64,000 bases of DNA, taken from contig CAMCEN010000009.1 in assembly GCA_945873855.1 (NCBI GenBank), forward strand, positions 1 to 64,000, given 5' to 3'. The DNA comes from an uncultured Campylobacter sp. (lineage in GTDB: Bacteria > Campylobacterota > Campylobacteria > Campylobacterales > Campylobacteraceae). The position numbers and the translations under genes are program-made. Under the pieces are notes generated by a model. The model did not search any database. It was not told where the DNA came from and worked only from the letters and a program-made list of their open reading frames with translations. Of the stretch, positions 52,558-61,641 are shown one piece after another (the stretch's first letter is position 1; every line of letters begins with the position of its first letter).

Positions 52558-55476
52558 CTAATACTGAGATGTATTTAGATGTCTTTTTAGCAACTGTTCA
52601 AGGTCGCGCTTACCAGCCTTAGTTGAAATAATCTCAAAGAAATCCTTAACATGCACAGTATCATTGCTACCCTTAAATAGCACAGCAACAGTTTGATGTC
52701 CCTTGCTCTTGCGAGCTTCTTCGATTGCGTTCTTATAGGCTTCATAGGTAAAGCCCTTGATGCCACAATCACACATTACCACTTTATAAGTATCTGTTTT
52801 TAGCTTTTTGTAGAACTGACCTATATCATTTACCACATCTACGCTGCTAGCAAAGCTTAGCATGGCACTTTTGTAGATATTGCTTGCTGCAAGCGATTTT
52901 TTAAAGAGCAAGATATCCTTGATACCACCGGTAATAAGACCTTTTCGTCTTTTAAACACATTTATAGAGTAGATGATTTCTTGTTCTAGTCGCTCGGTTT
53001 TATTTTTATCGCAGATTATAGAACGCAAGATAGGCGAGTTTATATCACCCTCTTTTAGTTTTTCGTTTGAGATGCTTACTACTGGGCAGTCTACTTTTAG
53101 GTTTTTGAACATATCAGTATCTACAAAGACTATATCGTATTTGCCAGAAAGCTTTCCTTCAAGTGTGAAAACTTTATCTTTTTTGCTATCATCGTAGTCT
53201 TTTATCTCGCTTGAAGGTAGTTTTACATGCTGGATGTATTTTGCTACTAGAGAGCTTATGGCTGTTGTAGTTAGCACTAGGGCTGTGGCTTCTAGTTTTT
53301 CTATATTTTGTTCACCTCTGGCTTTGCCTGTGATGATATCATAGGCATTTGCTATGCTATTTACACAAAATGGAGTTTCTATATGCACCTTATCATCTGT
53401 GATGACATCTGGTGGTGTAGGTGAGCAAAATATACATTTTTGCATATCAAAAGGCTCTTTTTCGCCAACTACTATATAGATGGCATCATCAAGCTTAGCA
53501 TCAGTGAACTCATAATCAAAGCCTAAGTATCTAAGATACGAGTCTAAAAGCACTCTTGGCTTAAGTGTCTCATTATTTTCACCCATAGGTAGCTCAAATT
53601 TAGGCAAGCTACTTTCATAGACATAGATTTTTTTGCCAGTATAAGCACCTTTTAAGTTGTGTGCATGATTGCAAAACTCAGCTTCTAGGATAAATGAAGC
53701 TTTGGTTCCTTTTTGTGATGAGTTTATTTCAAGCTTTGAACCCATAACACGCAAATACTCTCTAGAAATTGTTAAATTAAGCCCTTTGGTGCTATATACT
53801 TTTATGTTTTTGTCAGTTTGACTATGTTCTATTAACATTGTTTGATCAAAGCCAGAGCCATTGTCTATTATGCTAATTCTAATTCTTTTTATGATTTTTT
53901 CGCCTTGGATTTCTGTGTGTTCGCATTTTATTACCAAAGCAATCATACCATTTACCGAACAATACTTAATCGCATTGCCCAGCAATGTAGCAAAGACAAA
54001 ACGAAGTTTTGCTATATCACAAACTATGCCACCTTCTAGTTCTGGGTCAATATAGGCTATGAAGTTTATTCTGTTTTTATTATTTTGCTTTATGCTAGCA
54101 ATAACATCAGAAATTACATTGTTAATAGCGTCAAATATATCAACTTCTAAGAGTTCTAGGCTTAGATTTTTAGCTTGTATGCTAGAAATTTTTAGTAAAG
54201 AATTAAATAAAACATCAAGTTCTTTTGCACTACCTAAAAGCTTGTTGTAATAAGTCTCGTGTTGTTGTGTATTTGATTTTAACATTTGTAAAAGCTGGAT
54301 ATTGCCAACTATATCATTTAGGGGGTTTTTTACCTCGCTAGTGATAAGATCCATAAAAAATGAATATTCATTTTTATTTCTTAGCTCAATTTTATCCATT
54401 TCATAAAAATGCTCGCTAATATCGCCAAAAAGCTTGTATATTTCAGCATCATCTGGATTTTTACTACGAAATCTAGCTATGGCTTTTAGGTTTTGGGTAT
54501 GCATTTCTGAAAGAGATAGATTTTCTAAAAAGCATTTTTCTCTCCTTTTAAGCGAGATAAATGTATAAGCACAAAGAAGCACGATAAAAAATGAAACACA
54601 GGTATAAAAGGTGATTATATAAATCGAATTAAGCTGAGTTTTTTTAGTAAAATCTATCAAAAAATCTATGTTTTCTCCATTTTTATTTTCTATTTTTCTT
54701 GATACATCCATGATTACATTTGGGTTAGTTGTTATCTCGCCTCTTGTGATTGCGCTATGAACGATGTTATAAAATTTTTCTATATTATATTTTGTGTATT
54801 CTTTATCTTGGCTATATTTTGCTTTTATCTCATCAAAATCTATTTTGTTAAAAGTAGCAAACGAAGCTGGTGTTTGATAAAGAATATCTATGTAATTAGC
54901 ATACTCAAAATACAAATCATCCAATAAAAGCAAATCATCTTTGCTTAAAACCTTGTCTGCCCAAGCAGCCTTTACAAGTAAGTCTTTTATATTATTTTGT
55001 CGAACATCATCTTTAGCAATTTGCCACATAGCCATGATGATACTGTTTATTTCGCTATTTACATTTTTTAAATGCAGTCTATCAAACTCAGCTAAAATAT
55101 ACTCATCAAGCTCTGAAAACCCAAGCAAAAACTCTCTATTTGTAACATTTACATCAAAGTTTTTTCTCATGGAATTTAGTTTGTAAAAAAAATAATCAGG
55201 CATATTGAGCTCTTTTGCCAAATCATTTGTAGCCTCTTCTAACTCGCCTATATCAATATCTACATCTAAATAAAACTCTTTAATAAGTCTAGCAGAACGC
55301 TCTTTGCTAATATCTTTAATCAAGCTATATAAAGGCGAAGCTCTATCTATAAGCTCTCTAAACTTAATACTACTATAAAGCCCCCAACTAAAATAACAAA
55401 GCAATATAATAGATAAAAAAAGTAGCACAAGAACACTTATTTTAGCAAAGAAAAATGTAGAAATATTAGCCTTCAT
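52558..55476 (-). CDS. Membrane sensor kinase-like protein, H-box His replaced by Ser
   Basis: 972 aa. Two membrane helices (about 10-30 and 285-308) flank a helical periplasmic sensor. The H-box reads DLITSEVKNPLNDIVG: the position of the phospho-accepting His is S380. The ATPase domain looks intact: N-box FATLLGNAIKYC, G1 DNGSGFD, G2 STKGLNLTISREYL. The C-terminal part (about 630-970) holds two receiver-like segments; the first lacks clear acidic residues, the last keeps a candidate Asp in VVMCDCGIKGF. No separate response regulator adjoins it. It may bind ATP and scaffold or sense without autophosphorylating, or use another residue. Single-gene unit with no palindromes inside. Confidence 0.8.
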   Translation of the reverse strand: MKANISTFFFAKISVLVLLFLSIILLCYFSWGLYSSIKFRELIDRASPLYSLIKDISKERSARLIKEFYLDVDIDIGELEEATNDLAKELNMPDYFFYKLNSMRKNFDVNVTNREFLLGFSELDEYILAEFDRLHLKNVNSEINSIIMAMWQIAKDDVRQNNIKDLLVKAAWADKVLSKDDLLLLDDLYFEYANYIDILYQTPASFATFNKIDFDEIKAKYSQDKEYTKYNIEKFYNIVHSAITRGEITTNPNVIMDVSRKIENKNGENIDFLIDFTKKTQLNSIYIITFYTCVSFFIVLLCAYTFISLKRREKCFLENLSLSEMHTQNLKAIARFRSKNPDDAEIYKLFGDISEHFYEMDKIELRNKNEYSFFMDLITSEVKNPLNDIVGNIQLLQMLKSNTQQHETYYNKLLGSAKELDVLFNSLLKISSIQAKNLSLELLEVDIFDAINNVISDVIASIKQNNKNRINFIAYIDPELEGGIVCDIAKLRFVFATLLGNAIKYCSVNGMIALVIKCEHTEIQGEKIIKRIRISIIDNGSGFDQTMLIEHSQTDKNIKVYSTKGLNLTISREYLRVMGSKLEINSSQKGTKASFILEAEFCNHAHNLKGAYTGKKIYVYESSLPKFELPMGENNETLKPRVLLDSYLRYLGFDYEFTDAKLDDAIYIVVGEKEPFDMQKCIFCSPTPPDVITDDKVHIETPFCVNSIANAYDIITGKARGEQNIEKLEATALVLTTTAISSLVAKYIQHVKLPSSEIKDYDDSKKDKVFTLEGKLSGKYDIVFVDTDMFKNLKVDCPVVSISNEKLKEGDINSPILRSIICDKNKTERLEQEIIYSINVFKRRKGLITGGIKDILLFKKSLAASNIYKSAMLSFASSVDVVNDIGQFYKKLKTDTYKVVMCDCGIKGFTYEAYKNAIEEARKSKGHQTVAVLFKGSNDTVHVKDFFEIISTKAGKRDLEQLLKRHLNTSQY

Positions 55477-55579
55477 ACTTTATCCAAAAAAATAAAATTT
55501 AAACATTATAATATATTTTAGCTAAAAGAAAACAAATTTTTTAAGCATTTAAATTAAGAATTTTATTTGTAGCGCTTTT

Positions 55580-55621
55580 GTATTCTAGATTTTGCTATTT
55601 CTAACAAAATCTAGAATTCCT
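55580..55621. repeat. Palindrome pair after hemJ
   Basis: A TATTCTAGATTTTGC copy and an AAAATCTAGAATTCCTAC copy face each other across TATTTCTAAC, forming a stem (ATTCTAGATTTTG with CAAAATCTAGAAT) that would fold in either transcript. It may act as the hemJ terminator. Confidence 0.75.
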
Positions 55622-55633
55622 ACTTCAAGATTT

Positions 55634-56065
55634 CTAACTATTTGCCCACACAATCATCGCATAAATAATGGCAAACATAATTAGCGTAGGCACCTCATTC
55701 CACACTCTAAAAAACTTGCCAGGCAAGGCGCATTTGCCTAGTCTAAAACTACGCAAAAAGTATCCCAAACTAAAATGATAAATGATAAGTAACACCGCAG
55801 CCGTTAGCTTAAGATGAAAATACGGCATTTGCATAAGCTCAGGCTTTAAATGCAATAAATAAAGCCCGCTTAGCAAAGTTATACCAAGCCCCAACCAGCC
55901 AATGCCATTATAAAGCTTACGCTCTTGAATTTTTACTACATCGCAAAAGCCAGAGTTTTGTCTATGCTCTGCGTGATAAACATAAAGCCTAGGCAGATAA
56001 AAAAGCATCGCCATCCACGAAATAAACGCACAAAAATGCACAAACTTCACCCAAAAATAGTCCAT
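55634..56065 (-). CDS. hemJ: HemJ-type protoporphyrinogen IX oxidase
   Basis: 143 aa, four membrane helices. Starts FWVKFVHFCAFISWMAMLFY with LPRLYVYHAEHR, the conserved His region of HemJ/UPF0093, and later PYFHLKLTAAVLLIIYH. It makes protoporphyrin IX in bacteria that lack HemG and HemY. It lies 9 nt after lspA, as in C. jejuni; AAGGAGA precedes ATG 56065. Confidence 0.9.
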   Translation of the reverse strand: MDYFWVKFVHFCAFISWMAMLFYLPRLYVYHAEHRQNSGFCDVVKIQERKLYNGIGWLGLGITLLSGLYLLHLKPELMQMPYFHLKLTAAVLLIIYHFSLGYFLRSFRLGKCALPGKFFRVWNEVPTLIMFAIIYAMIVWANS

Positions 56066-56074
56066 TGTTTCTCC

Positions 56075-56521
56075 TTATTTTTTAATCAAAAGTCGCAGCA
56101 AGATAATAACCACGCCCAAATTTATCATCACATCAGCGAAGTTAAACACAGCAAAATTAAACCACTTATGCCAAAATACATAATCTACAACTCCGCCGTG
56201 GATAAAGCGATCAAGCACATTTGAAGCACCAGCTCCAAGAATTATTCCAAGCTCTGCGCTAAAGCGAGCAAGCATAGCTCTCTCGCCTATTAAATAGCCA
56301 AAAATTCCCACAATTAACGCAAGCTGGATAATCTTTAAATACTCGCCTAAAAAGGCAAACATAGAAAAAGCAACACCACGGTTGTAAGTAAGAACTAAAT
56401 CTATCCACTCGCTCTTAACACTAAGTCCACCGTGAGTGAATAAGTATTTAATAGCTTGATCCACACACATAATGCAGATAAAAAATATAAAAAACTTACC
56501 TAAAATTCTAAGCATTTTCAC
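56075..56521 (-). CDS. lspA: Lipoprotein signal peptidase II
   Basis: 148 aa, four membrane helices. The catalytic Asp pair lies in GASNVLDRFIHGGVVDYV and FNFADVMINLG, the two canonical blocks. It cleaves prolipoprotein signal peptides. It sits between the TPM-like gene and hemJ. Confidence 0.95.
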   Translation of the reverse strand: MKMLRILGKFFIFFICIMCVDQAIKYLFTHGGLSVKSEWIDLVLTYNRGVAFSMFAFLGEYLKIIQLALIVGIFGYLIGERAMLARFSAELGIILGAGASNVLDRFIHGGVVDYVFWHKWFNFAVFNFADVMINLGVVIILLRLLIKK

Positions 56522-56533
56522 TCTTATTTTTGG

Positions 56534-57130
56534 CTAATTATTACTAGGAATTCTAGATTTTTTACGCAAACTTTTTGTTACAAAAACTATAATCGCAAAA
56601 AGCAAAAAGCCATAAAGTGGATAGCGTATCCAAGTAAGCGTGGTTTTGTTTGAACTGCCTATTGCGCTTTGAAGCTCTACACCTTTGCTAAGAGCAATTC
56701 GCTCAGCTATATCAGCAAAGCCATTTAGCAAGGCAGCATTGTAAATATCATCTCTTTTTGATGCTAATAGTGGCAAAATCGTGCCGGTATTTGGCATAGG
56801 ACTAAGCACAGCATCTTTATCTAGCAAATCAGGATTTGAAAGAATTATATCTACTTTTCCAGTTTTTTCATCAATTTTTTTTGGCACTAGCACGAGAATA
56901 GCATACTCACCACTAAGCTCAAACTTAGTGCTAACTAGTTCTTTTAAAGATAAATTATTAGGATTTGTGCTTGTTAGCAAATGTGCGTTTATGTTTGTTT
57001 TTTCTTTTAGCTCGCTACTCATGGTCTCAAGCTTTGAGAGCACATTAGGGTTTAGAAGTTTTGCCTCATCAATAATAAGGGCATTTAGGGCGCACAGGGC
57101 GCCCACAAAAATTGCGATGAAATAACGCAT
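56534..57130 (-). CDS. TPM-like membrane-anchored periplasmic protein
   Basis: 198 aa from ATG 57130, which overlaps the stop of the 33-codon gene (TAATG); a further upstream start is unlikely. A signal peptide (MRYFIAIFVGALCALNA) precedes a TPM-type domain (IDEAKLLNPNVLSKLETMSS, YAILVLVPKK). A C-terminal membrane helix follows (about 165-187). The C-terminus ends KSRIPSNN, where the last residues and the stop approach come from a palindrome copy (56545-56560). Position after ccoNOQP suggests a role near the oxidase or membrane quality control, but none is proven. Confidence 0.75.
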   Translation of the reverse strand: MRYFIAIFVGALCALNALIIDEAKLLNPNVLSKLETMSSELKEKTNINAHLLTSTNPNNLSLKELVSTKFELSGEYAILVLVPKKIDEKTGKVDIILSNPDLLDKDAVLSPMPNTGTILPLLASKRDDIYNAALLNGFADIAERIALSKGVELQSAIGSSNKTTLTWIRYPLYGFLLFAIIVFVTKSLRKKSRIPSNN

Positions 57131-57231
57131 TAGCCGATGAAAAGGTGGTTGTTTGTAAGTACAGACCACGCAGTTATAGCAGCTGCAACGATAAGACCGA
57201 TTACGATTATATAGTCAAGAGCAGATTTCAT
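57130..57231 (-). CDS. 33-residue single-helix membrane protein in the cco operon
   Basis: Too short for routine gene calling, but AAAGGAG lies 7 nt before ATG 57231 and the frame encodes one clean membrane helix (DYIIVIGLIVAAAITAWSVL). It starts 3 nt after the DUF4006 gene and its stop overlaps the next start as TAATG. Small helical subunits such as CcoQ and CcoM are typical companions of cbb3 oxidases, so it may be an extra oxidase subunit. Confidence 0.72.
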   Translation of the reverse strand: MKSALDYIIVIGLIVAAAITAWSVLTNNHLFIG

Positions 57232-57233
57232 TT

Positions 57234-57458
57234 TTACTCCTTTGATCTCATAATTTTACTTTCAGTGTCATAGCTATCAAGCATTTTGACACCAGCAAGC
57301 TCGCTGCGGTCGTATTCATAAGGCTTTTGCATTACATCTTGTTGAGCTGAAATTCCAAGCACAGTAAGAACTACTAAAATAGAGAGCAAAAGCACAGTAG
57401 CAATTAACATACCACCAACGCCACCAAATCCGAAAACAGATCTATTTTGATTTTCCAT
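57234..57458 (-). CDS. DUF4006-family small membrane protein of the cbb3 operon
   Basis: 74 aa. One membrane helix (MLIATVLLLSILVVLTVLG) after a Gly-rich start (VFGFGGVGG) and a polar tail. The family is known only next to ccoNOQP in Campylobacterota. AAAAGGAG precedes ATG 57458, which follows the ccoP stop by 1 nt. Probably an assembly or accessory subunit. Confidence 0.85.
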   Translation of the reverse strand: MENQNRSVFGFGGVGGMLIATVLLLSILVVLTVLGISAQQDVMQKPYEYDRSELAGVKMLDSYDTESKIMRSKE

Positions 57459-57459
57459 T

Positions 57460-58329
57460 TTACTCTCCTTTTAGCGAGTTAATATATGCACCAACAGCTT
57501 TTTGTTGAGTAGCATTTAGCACGCCTGAGTTAGCAAAGTTAGGCATTACACCGATAAAGCCACTTTTACCACGATTTAGCACATCAACTACAAAGTCGCT
57601 CGAGCCATATTTGCTAAGGTCTGGTGTCATACCATCCATACCTTTGCCATCTTCACCGTGGCAGCTAGCACAAGTAACAAATGCTTCTTTGCCAGCAGCT
57701 ACTAGTTCTGGGCTTTTAGTTTTCTTTATAGCTGAAACTTCAGCAGCCACATAAGCAGCGATTGCCTTAGCAGTAGCATCATCTATTCCTAGATCAGCAG
57801 CTTTATTCATCTCACCCATAGGGTAGTTTAGACCTTTTGAACCATTTATTATAGTCTCATAAATAGCTTGTTCGCTACCCCATACATTTAGGTTAGCTGC
57901 TTTGCCGTTTATTCCGTTAGCGTCAACACCGTGGCACTGAGCACATTGAACCAAGAAAACTTGCTCACCCATAGCAGCTAGATCAGCACCTGATACACTA
58001 GCAAATTTTGCTTCAAACTTATCGTTATAAGCTTTTACTTCTTCGTTATACTCACCGATTTGAGAATATGAGTTTAGCGGATATCCTGCTAAGAAATACC
58101 AAATCGCCCAAATAATAGTACCTGCAAAACAAATCGCCCAGCCAAAAGGCAATGGGTTTTTATACTCGCCAATGCCATCCCAGCTATGCTCAGAAAGCTC
58201 ACCTTTATCTGATCTATCTTTCATGGTACCAAATAGCCTGATCACAACAACAGCTGTGATTGTCAAAATAGCTATAGCACCAATAAAAGTAAGCAGATTT
58301 ATATTATCTTCTAGATTAAACCATTTCAT
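57460..58329 (-). CDS. ccoP: cbb3 oxidase dihaem cytochrome c subunit
   Basis: 289 aa. An N-terminal helix pair (about 10-28 and 55-75, including AICFAGTIIWAIWYF) is followed by two cytochrome c domains with CAQCH and CASCH haem sites. It carries electrons from soluble cytochrome c to CcoO. It overlaps ccoQ by 4 nt (ATGA). Haem is attached by the CcsBA protein encoded at 18-21 kb. Confidence 0.95.
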   Translation of the reverse strand: MKWFNLEDNINLLTFIGAIAILTITAVVVIRLFGTMKDRSDKGELSEHSWDGIGEYKNPLPFGWAICFAGTIIWAIWYFLAGYPLNSYSQIGEYNEEVKAYNDKFEAKFASVSGADLAAMGEQVFLVQCAQCHGVDANGINGKAANLNVWGSEQAIYETIINGSKGLNYPMGEMNKAADLGIDDATAKAIAAYVAAEVSAIKKTKSPELVAAGKEAFVTCASCHGEDGKGMDGMTPDLSKYGSSDFVVDVLNRGKSGFIGVMPNFANSGVLNATQQKAVGAYINSLKGE

Positions 58330-58538
58330 TTATTACTCCTATTGTCTGCAGAAGACTCGACAAGACCATCATCTAGCTTATCATCAAGAGCCAAGCGACC
58401 ATATTTTTCGTAATTTCTACGACCAGCTTTTTCAGATTTTACCAAATGAAACCAGTAGCTGTATAAAATCACTACCATTAGCACTAGTAGTATGAAAAAC
58501 CCATACCCCTGAAGCTCTCTCATTGTCTCTACACTCAT
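58326..58538 (-). CDS. ccoQ: cbb3 oxidase CcoQ-like subunit
   Basis: 70 aa. One membrane helix (GYGFFILLVLMVVILYSYWF) and a charged tail with EKAGRRNYEKYGRLAL, as in CcoQ/FixQ of this group. It stabilises the oxidase. AAGGCA precedes ATG 58538. Confidence 0.88.
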   Translation of the reverse strand: MSVETMRELQGYGFFILLVLMVVILYSYWFHLVKSEKAGRRNYEKYGRLALDDKLDDGLVESSADNRSNK

Positions 58539-58546
58539 TTTTTGCC

Positions 58547-59215
58547 TTATTTCAAGCTATTTAGATACGCAATAAGCGCTACAATTTCGCGGATTTCGCC
58601 ATTTTTCTCAAATGCATCTTTGATCTCTTGATCTTTCATTTGATCGATAATAGCTTTAGCCTCTGCTTTTACTTGCGCTTGCGCTTCATCCCAAGAACCA
58701 AGTTTTACACCACCTTCAACATCATAAGGCACATTAAATACCTTCTTAACAGTCAAAGCCTCAGCATAAGCAGTTTCTATATTTGCATTGTTTTTAAACA
58801 TATGTTTATAAGCAGGCATAATAGAGCCATCAACTACGCTTGTAGGATCTTTCATGTGGTTTTCGTGCCAGTCAGCTGTGCGGTAGTTACCGATGCGAGC
58901 TAGGTCTGGACCAGTTCTTTTAGAGCCCCAAAGGAAAGGTCTATCATAAGCAAACTCACCACTAACAGTATAAGCACCGTATCTATCAGTTTCTGATTTA
59001 AACGGACGAATTAGCTGTGAGTGGCAGGCGTTACAGCTGTCTTTTATATATATATGGCGGCCTGCAAGCTCTAAAACGCTATAAGGTTTAGTATCTTTTG
59101 TAGGTCTTGCACGCTCAGCAAAATCTGGCAAAATCTCAACTACACCAGCATAAGCGATGAAAACAAATACAAAAACAGCAAAAAAGAAAGGATTTTTTTC
59201 TAACCAACTAAACAT
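58547..59215 (-). CDS. ccoO: cbb3 oxidase monohaem cytochrome c subunit
   Basis: 222 aa. An N-terminal membrane helix (PFFFAVFVFVFIAYAGVVEI) is followed by a cytochrome c domain with CNACH and the CcoO signature SQLIRPFKSETDRYG and GPDLARIGNY. AAAAGGAGA precedes ATG 59215. Confidence 0.96.
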   Translation of the reverse strand: MFSWLEKNPFFFAVFVFVFIAYAGVVEILPDFAERARPTKDTKPYSVLELAGRHIYIKDSCNACHSQLIRPFKSETDRYGAYTVSGEFAYDRPFLWGSKRTGPDLARIGNYRTADWHENHMKDPTSVVDGSIMPAYKHMFKNNANIETAYAEALTVKKVFNVPYDVEGGVKLGSWDEAQAQVKAEAKAIIDQMKDQEIKDAFEKNGEIREIVALIAYLNSLK

Positions 59216-59230
59216 TTTATCTCCTTTTTC

Positions 59231-60694
59231 TTAATTGCCCATAGGTGAGGCAGAAGCTGGCTCACTCTCGATTTTTCTAGCACCCAAAGATTTCATAATG
59301 TTATAGCAGAACATAAAGAAACCAACTAGGTATAGCAAGCCACCAATTGCTCTAATCCAATAATATGGCTCTAGAACAGTTACGGTATCGATGAAAGTAT
59401 AAGCAAGGTTACCAAACTCATCAGTAGCTCTCCACATCATACCTTGTGTGATACCTGCGATCCACATTGAAGCAAAGTATAGCACGATACCTGTAGTTTG
59501 GATCCAAAATTGTGCTTCCATTAGTGATTTTGAGTAAATCTCTCTTTTAAACACGCGTGGGGTCATATGATAAAGTGCAGCCATAGTCATAAAGCCAACC
59601 CAACCAAGAGTACCATCGTGAACATGTCCTGGAATCCAGTCAGTAAAGTGTGCAATAGCGTTTACTGATTTGATTGAAAGGATTGGACCTTCAAGAGTAG
59701 AGAACATATAAAATGTACTAGCTAGAATCATAAACTTAATAAGTGGTGATTCTCTTAGTTGACCCCACTCACCTTTCATAGTAAGTAAGATGTTAATAGC
59801 TGAACCCCAGCTAGGTAAGATTAGCACAATCGAGAAAATAGAACCCATTGTTTGCATCCAATCTGGAACAGCTGAGTAGATCAAGTGGTGACCGCCAGCC
59901 CATAGGTAAACAAACATTAGACCCCAGAAGGCAAATACAGAAAGTTTATAACTGAAAATCGGTTGACCGCTTTCTTTTGGTAAGAAATAATAGATTTGCG
60001 CAACGATAGCTACTGTAAATACAAACGCAACTGCATTGTGTCCCCACCACCATTGAACAAGAGCGTCGTTTGAACCAGCATACATAGATACTGAGTGCCA
60101 CCAATCTCCTAGTCCTGTTACAAAATAAGTAGGAACTGCCATATTGTTAAAGAGATATAACATAGCCACGCCAAGGAAAGTAGCTATATAGTACCAAATA
60201 GATACATATAGAGTTTTCTCACGGCGAATTCCAATAAGACCAAAAATGCTAACACCCCAAAGAACCCAGCAAAGCACGACCAAAATATCAATTGGCCACT
60301 CTAGCTCAGCATATTCTTTTGATGTAGTAATACCAGCAAATAGTGTAATTACTGCAAGAGCAATGATAAGAATATATAGCCAAAAGTGCAATTTACCAAT
60401 AAACATCAAAAACTTGCTCTCGCTCATTGATACTTTTAGCACCCTTTGACCTACATAATACCATGTAGCCCAAATACCTGAAAGCATGAAGCCATATACC
60501 ACACCATTTGTGTGCAATGGTCTAAGACGGCTAAATGTTGCGTATTCGCCAGCTAGATAGTTTAGATCTGGATAGGCCATTTGGAACGCAATAAGCGTAC
60601 CAATGCCCATGCCCACGATACCAAAAATCAGCGTGGAAAACATAAACAATTTAGCAACACTAAAATCGTAATTCAATGCATTACCTGGTTGCAT
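59231..60694 (-). CDS. ccoN: cbb3 oxidase catalytic subunit
   Basis: 487 aa from ATG 60694 (AGGGGGGAC upstream); a longer frame to 60733 lacks a ribosome-binding site. About twelve membrane helices. Haem and copper ligands: PLHTNGVVYGFM, QWWWGHNAVAFVFT, AGGHHLIYSAVPDW and GHVHDGTLGWVGF. It reduces O2 at high affinity, the terminal oxidase expected for a microaerophile. First gene of ccoNOQP-DUF4006-33aa-TPM. Confidence 0.97.
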   Translation of the reverse strand: MQPGNALNYDFSVAKLFMFSTLIFGIVGMGIGTLIAFQMAYPDLNYLAGEYATFSRLRPLHTNGVVYGFMLSGIWATWYYVGQRVLKVSMSESKFLMFIGKLHFWLYILIIALAVITLFAGITTSKEYAELEWPIDILVVLCWVLWGVSIFGLIGIRREKTLYVSIWYYIATFLGVAMLYLFNNMAVPTYFVTGLGDWWHSVSMYAGSNDALVQWWWGHNAVAFVFTVAIVAQIYYFLPKESGQPIFSYKLSVFAFWGLMFVYLWAGGHHLIYSAVPDWMQTMGSIFSIVLILPSWGSAINILLTMKGEWGQLRESPLIKFMILASTFYMFSTLEGPILSIKSVNAIAHFTDWIPGHVHDGTLGWVGFMTMAALYHMTPRVFKREIYSKSLMEAQFWIQTTGIVLYFASMWIAGITQGMMWRATDEFGNLAYTFIDTVTVLEPYYWIRAIGGLLYLVGFFMFCYNIMKSLGARKIESEPASASPMGN

Positions 60695-60740
60695 TAAAGT
60701 CCCCCCTACTAAAATTTTGTTTGAGATAAACAACGAGCGA

Positions 60741-60746
60741 AGTATA
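60741..60746 (-). promoter_or_regulatory. Probable -10 box of the cco operon
   Basis: On the minus strand TGCTATACT forms an extended -10 about 47 nt before ccoN. No -35 is obvious in the A/T-rich upstream. The spacer to the divergent cheX-like gene is 207 nt. Confidence 0.5.
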
Positions 60747-60861
60747 GCATAAATAAAACTTAAATAATATTAAAATTATATTAAAAAGTGAAAAAAAAAT
60801 TAAATTTTTTAAAAATAAAAAATTCCTAGCAAAAAAAAATAAATTTTTAGTTTTTTTTGCT

Positions 60862-60867
60862 ATAATG
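60862..60867 (+). promoter_or_regulatory. -10 box of the cheX-like/fliN operon
   Basis: TTTTTTTTGCTATAAT, an extended -10 with a T-run, lies 35 nt before the cheX-like start. AGGGGA at 60892-60897 is its ribosome-binding site. No sigma28 or sigma54 flagellar promoter pattern was recognised. Confidence 0.6.
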
Positions 60868-60901
60868 CGCCAATTTTATACAAAATTTTCAGGGGAACAC
60901 C

Positions 60902-61351
60902 ATGCAAATAAGCACAGCTATAAACGAATCTGTCCTTCATATCTGCGATGTTTTGGATACAAAAGTAGATTTTGCTGATTCTATAGAAGGCGAAATTTAC
61001 GGCTCTTCAATCCCAGTTTATGAAAAAACAGAAGAAGGAGAAAAGGAAATTCAGTTTTTCTTGTATTTCAAAAAAGAAGTTTTAAAAGACGCTGCTGATA
61101 AATTGCTTCAATCAAGCTACACAGAAGACGATTTAGACGACCTTTCACGAGAGTTAGCAAACCAAATAATTGGATATGCTAAAAATCTTTTAAACAATGC
61201 TTCTGCGCACAATCCTTACTCTTTGGGCGTGCCTGAGTTTTTGGGTGTGGTTGAGCATTTTCACATAGAGTTTATTGAATCAAAAATTTATAAAATAAAT
61301 GGTAATGTACTAAAAATAGGTTATAGAATAGCATGGCAGAAGAAGAATTAA
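60902..61351 (+). CDS. CheX-like chemotaxis/flagellar phosphatase-family protein
   Basis: 149 aa. The DDLDDLSRELANQIIGYAKN helix (about 78-97) matches the ExxN-type active helix of CheC/CheX/FliY phosphatases (E-L-A-N). It precedes fliN with a 19-nt overlap, which supports a link to the motor switch. Could dephosphorylate CheY-P. AGGGGA precedes ATG 60902. Confidence 0.75.
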   Translation: MQISTAINESVLHICDVLDTKVDFADSIEGEIYGSSIPVYEKTEEGEKEIQFFLYFKKEVLKDAADKLLQSSYTEDDLDDLSRELANQIIGYAKNLLNNASAHNPYSLGVPEFLGVVEHFHIEFIESKIYKINGNVLKIGYRIAWQKKN

Positions 61352-61641
61352 GCCCCAATGGGCTCTTTCATGGCTATGATGAGCTACTTGATATCGGCGT
61401 AGAGTTTATTAGTGAGCTTGGCACTAGTACTATTAGTGTGCGGGAGCTACTAGCGCTTGATATAGGCAGCATCATAGACCTTGAAAAGCCAGCCGGTGAA
61501 AGCGTTGAGCTATATATAAATAACTGCATAGTAGGCAAAGGCGAGGTTATGGTATATGAAAAGAACCTAGCTATTCGTATAAACGAAATTCTAGATTCTA
61601 AATCAGTTATTCAATACTTCAAAAAAGAGCTCTCACAATGA
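61333..61641 (+). CDS. fliN: Flagellar motor switch protein FliN
   Basis: 102 aa, one SpoA/C-ring domain: GVEFISELGTSTISVRELLA, GSIIDLEKPAGESVELYIN, GKGEVMVYEKNLAIRINEIL. It forms the lower C-ring and docks the export apparatus. The start lies inside the cheX-like gene and the stop overlaps the next start as ATGA. Confidence 0.94.
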   Translation: MAEEELSPNGLFHGYDELLDIGVEFISELGTSTISVRELLALDIGSIIDLEKPAGESVELYINNCIVGKGEVMVYEKNLAIRINEILDSKSVIQYFKKELSQ

